This document shows positions 30,504 through 31,915 of a stretch of DNA of 31,915 nucleotides, piece after piece. Every line of letters begins with the position of its first letter. Positions within the stretch are counted from its first letter, which is position 1. The position numbers and the translations under genes were made by a program. The stretch is from JAOUEE01 sp051011595 (GTDB lineage Bacteria > Actinomycetota > Acidimicrobiia > Acidimicrobiales > SHLQ01), in NCBI GenBank assembly GCA_051011595.1, contig JBPCTQ010000378.1, positions 1 to 31,915 of the forward strand. The letters run 5' to 3'. The notes beneath the pieces are model-generated. The model made no database searches. It had not been told where the DNA came from and worked only from the letters and a program-made list of their open reading frames with translations.

Positions 30504-31540
30504 TGCGCCCCTCGACCGGCCACCAGCGGCAGGTCGAGGAACGTCTGGACACCGGGGTCACACTCGATCAGGTAGGGCACCGCGTTGATGGCATGGGCGG
30601 CGGTGGAGCCCAACACGTTGGGGTTCCAGCCGTGGTCGAGTGAGAGGTGCATGTTGGGCCGGCCGCTGATGGCGATCGACCAGTCACCGACCGGCCAGTC
30701 GGGGGCCACCGCGTCGTGCATACGCCACACGGTCTCCTGACGCACGATCTCCTCACCATCGATGACGGCGGCCCAGTGGTAGCGCTGGCCGGCAATGGTG
30801 CCGGCGGGAACCACCCCCGACGCCGTCTCCAGATCGGTGACGGCCACCCGGGTCTCGAGCTCGGAGGTGGTGTCGTCGGTTTGGACCCCCAGCCCATGGG
30901 CCACCATGTGCACCGCCTCTGTGAACAGCCCGTCGAGCCACCCTCGATGGCGGGCGCTGTTGGCTTCGAACGCCTCGGGTGTCTTGGCGAAGTTCATCAT
31001 GTCGAACATGATCTCGGGTGACGGGTAGGCGACGAAGCAGCTGATCTCGCGCACGTTGACCTGGTCGACACGCATCGACAGGCCCGTCATCAACAGCGGC
31101 AACAGATCACCGAACCAACCAGGGTTGGCACCGGTGCCGTGGAAGGTGGCGCCACCCTTTGCGCAGGCCGCAGTGAGCGGCCCCATCACCCGCTCCCCGT
31201 ACACCTGGGGGTACATGTAGCCGACGGTGGTGACGACGTGTTTGCCGGCTTCGAGCAAGCGCACGAAGTTGGCCAGGTCGGCGCCCGGGTCGTCGCCGTA
31301 CACCAACGACGGCAACGGCATGTGCAGCACCACGTCGGCGTCGAGAGCGGCGAGCTCGTTGATGTCGTCGGTGGCCGCGATGCCGAGCGGATCGAGACCG
31401 GCCAGCTCACCGACGTCGGTCCCCACCTTGTCGGGGCTTGTGACCATCAAGCCCACCAGCTCCATGTCGGGCCGGGCCGCGACCGTGCGCATGCTCTGGC
31501 GGCCGACGTTGCCGCTCCCCCACTGGGCGACCTTGATCAT
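30482..31540 (-). CDS. DapB-like NAD(P)-dependent dehydrogenase
   Basis: A 352-residue protein with an N-terminal dihydrodipicolinate-reductase-like Rossmann domain: VAQWGSGNVGRQSMR gives the GXGXXG nucleotide motif. VVLHMPLPS and KHVVTTVGYMYP follow as in DapB-like and 2,4-diaminopentanoate dehydrogenase-like enzymes. The larger C-terminal domain (FHGTGANPGWFGDLLPLLMTG, HMVAHGLGV) is typical of that second group rather than of true DapB, which is about 100 residues shorter. It may oxidise an amine or reduce an imine; the substrate is unknown. Start ATG 31540 overlaps the preceding stop as ATGA. The 3' end overlaps the LigI-like gene by 22 bp. Confidence 0.8.
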   Translation of the reverse strand: MIKVAQWGSGNVGRQSMRTVAARPDMELVGLMVTSPDKVGTDVGELAGLDPLGIAATDDINELAALDADVVLHMPLPSLVYGDDPGADLANFVRLLEAGKHVVTTVGYMYPQVYGERVMGPLTAACAKGGATFHGTGANPGWFGDLLPLLMTGLSMRVDQVNVREISCFVAYPSPEIMFDMMNFAKTPEAFEANSARHRGWLDGLFTEAVHMVAHGLGVQTDDTTSELETRVAVTDLETASGVVPAGTIAGQRYHWAAVIDGEEIVRQETVWRMHDAVAPDWPVGDWSIAISGRPNMHLSLDHGWNPNVLGSTAAHAINAVPYLIECDPGVQTFLDLPLVAGRGAHYPSGRR

Positions 31541-31915
31541 GTGTCGATCGTCTGGGGCATCCAGCTACCTCGTATGCGTTCGGCGTAGGAGTAGTCGAAG
31601 GCCATGATGGCCCCGAAGGGGGCGTCGAGCAGCACTTCGGCTTCGGCCGGGTGCGGCGCCGCCGCCCGGGTGGCCGCCGCGACCGCAACCGCGTCGCCCT
31701 CCTGGAGGTAGATGTCGCACGACACGCCGCTCATGAACACCGCGGTGTAGCTGCTGACGCCGTGGACCCCGGGTACGGCCACCGCCGCCGGCGCCACCTG
31801 GTCGCGGGTGGCCTCGTCGCCGCCGCGCCGCAGCACCACCCGAATGGAGTCGTGGCCGATCAGGGGCACTTCGGACTCGGGGGTGGCCAAAGCCGGGTCG
31901 GCCAGACCCCATGCA
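31537..31915 (-). CDS. Protein of unknown function, 5' end beyond the window
   Basis: An open frame of 125 codons that remains open at the right edge, so the N-terminus is missing. An internal TTG at 31890 could be a start, but the codons before it (AWGLADPAL) read as normal coding. Readable segments are SIRVVLRRGGDEATRDQ, GVSSYTAVFMSGVSCDIYLQEGDAV and APFGAIMAFDYSYAERIRG. I do not recognise the family. The stop overlaps the DapB-like start (ATGA), so the two products probably act together. Confidence 0.6.
   Translation of the reverse strand, partial: AWGLADPALATPESEVPLIGHDSIRVVLRRGGDEATRDQVAPAAVAVPGVHGVSSYTAVFMSGVSCDIYLQEGDAVAVAAATRAAAPHPAEAEVLLDAPFGAIMAFDYSYAERIRGSWMPQTIDT

Overview
The window is chromosomal DNA of a high-GC Gram-positive-type bacterium. 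Strong G/C third-position bias, many GTG starts, lipobox lipoproteins, GTGA/TGATG stop-start overlaps and TANNNT motifs placed 7-9 nt before start codons (leaderless transcripts) all point to an actinobacterium. The gene mix (duplicated acyl-CoA dehydrogenases, CaiB-type CoA transferase, DUF5317, septum-formation-like lipoprotein) suggests, as an inference only, an Acidimicrobiia-like lineage. There are about 25 protein genes, packed tightly. I saw no tRNA, rRNA, CRISPR array or transposase, and no stretch over 300 bases lacks a gene.

Layout. 1-1385: the tail of a membrane protein, a lipoprotein and a DUF5317 membrane protein. 1205-4252: a glycoside hydrolase diverging from a GT4 glycosyltransferase, which is translationally coupled to a small membrane protein and a TetR regulator. 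4276-9884: Nudix hydrolase, amidohydrolase and a two-domain class III CoA transferase on the minus strand, diverging from an acyl-CoA ligase; this looks like a carboxylic-acid activation and catabolism block. 9894-13920: three tandem paralogous lipoproteins, each with a C-terminal type 1 copper (cupredoxin) domain. 14013-16703: a Bax-inhibitor-1 family membrane protein bracketed by two copies of the 3' end of the adjacent SDR gene, then the SDR and a methyltransferase. 16741-18879: a secreted subtilisin-like protease. 18946-19404: a PrxQ/BCP peroxiredoxin. 19393-25727: a minus-strand run of typA, a beta-propeller lipoprotein, a membrane protein, a SAF-domain membrane protein and a HAD phosphatase. 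25815-27994: two coupled acyl-CoA dehydrogenases. 27995-31915: SGNH hydrolase with a coupled unknown, a LigI-like amidohydrolase, and a DapB-like dehydrogenase coupled to an unknown that runs off the right edge.

The outstanding observation is the peroxiredoxin. Its reading frame is open from ATG 18946 to TAG 19402 except for one in-frame TGA at 19075-19077, exactly where PrxQ enzymes carry the peroxidatic cysteine; the resolving cysteine five residues later is intact. This is best read as a selenocysteine enzyme, and a hairpin with a bulged U and a G-initiated loop lies at a SECIS-like distance downstream. Other notable structure: the cupredoxin triplet, the repeat-flanked BI-1 gene, two long gene overlaps (181 and 158 bp) and interlocked divergent leaderless promoters.
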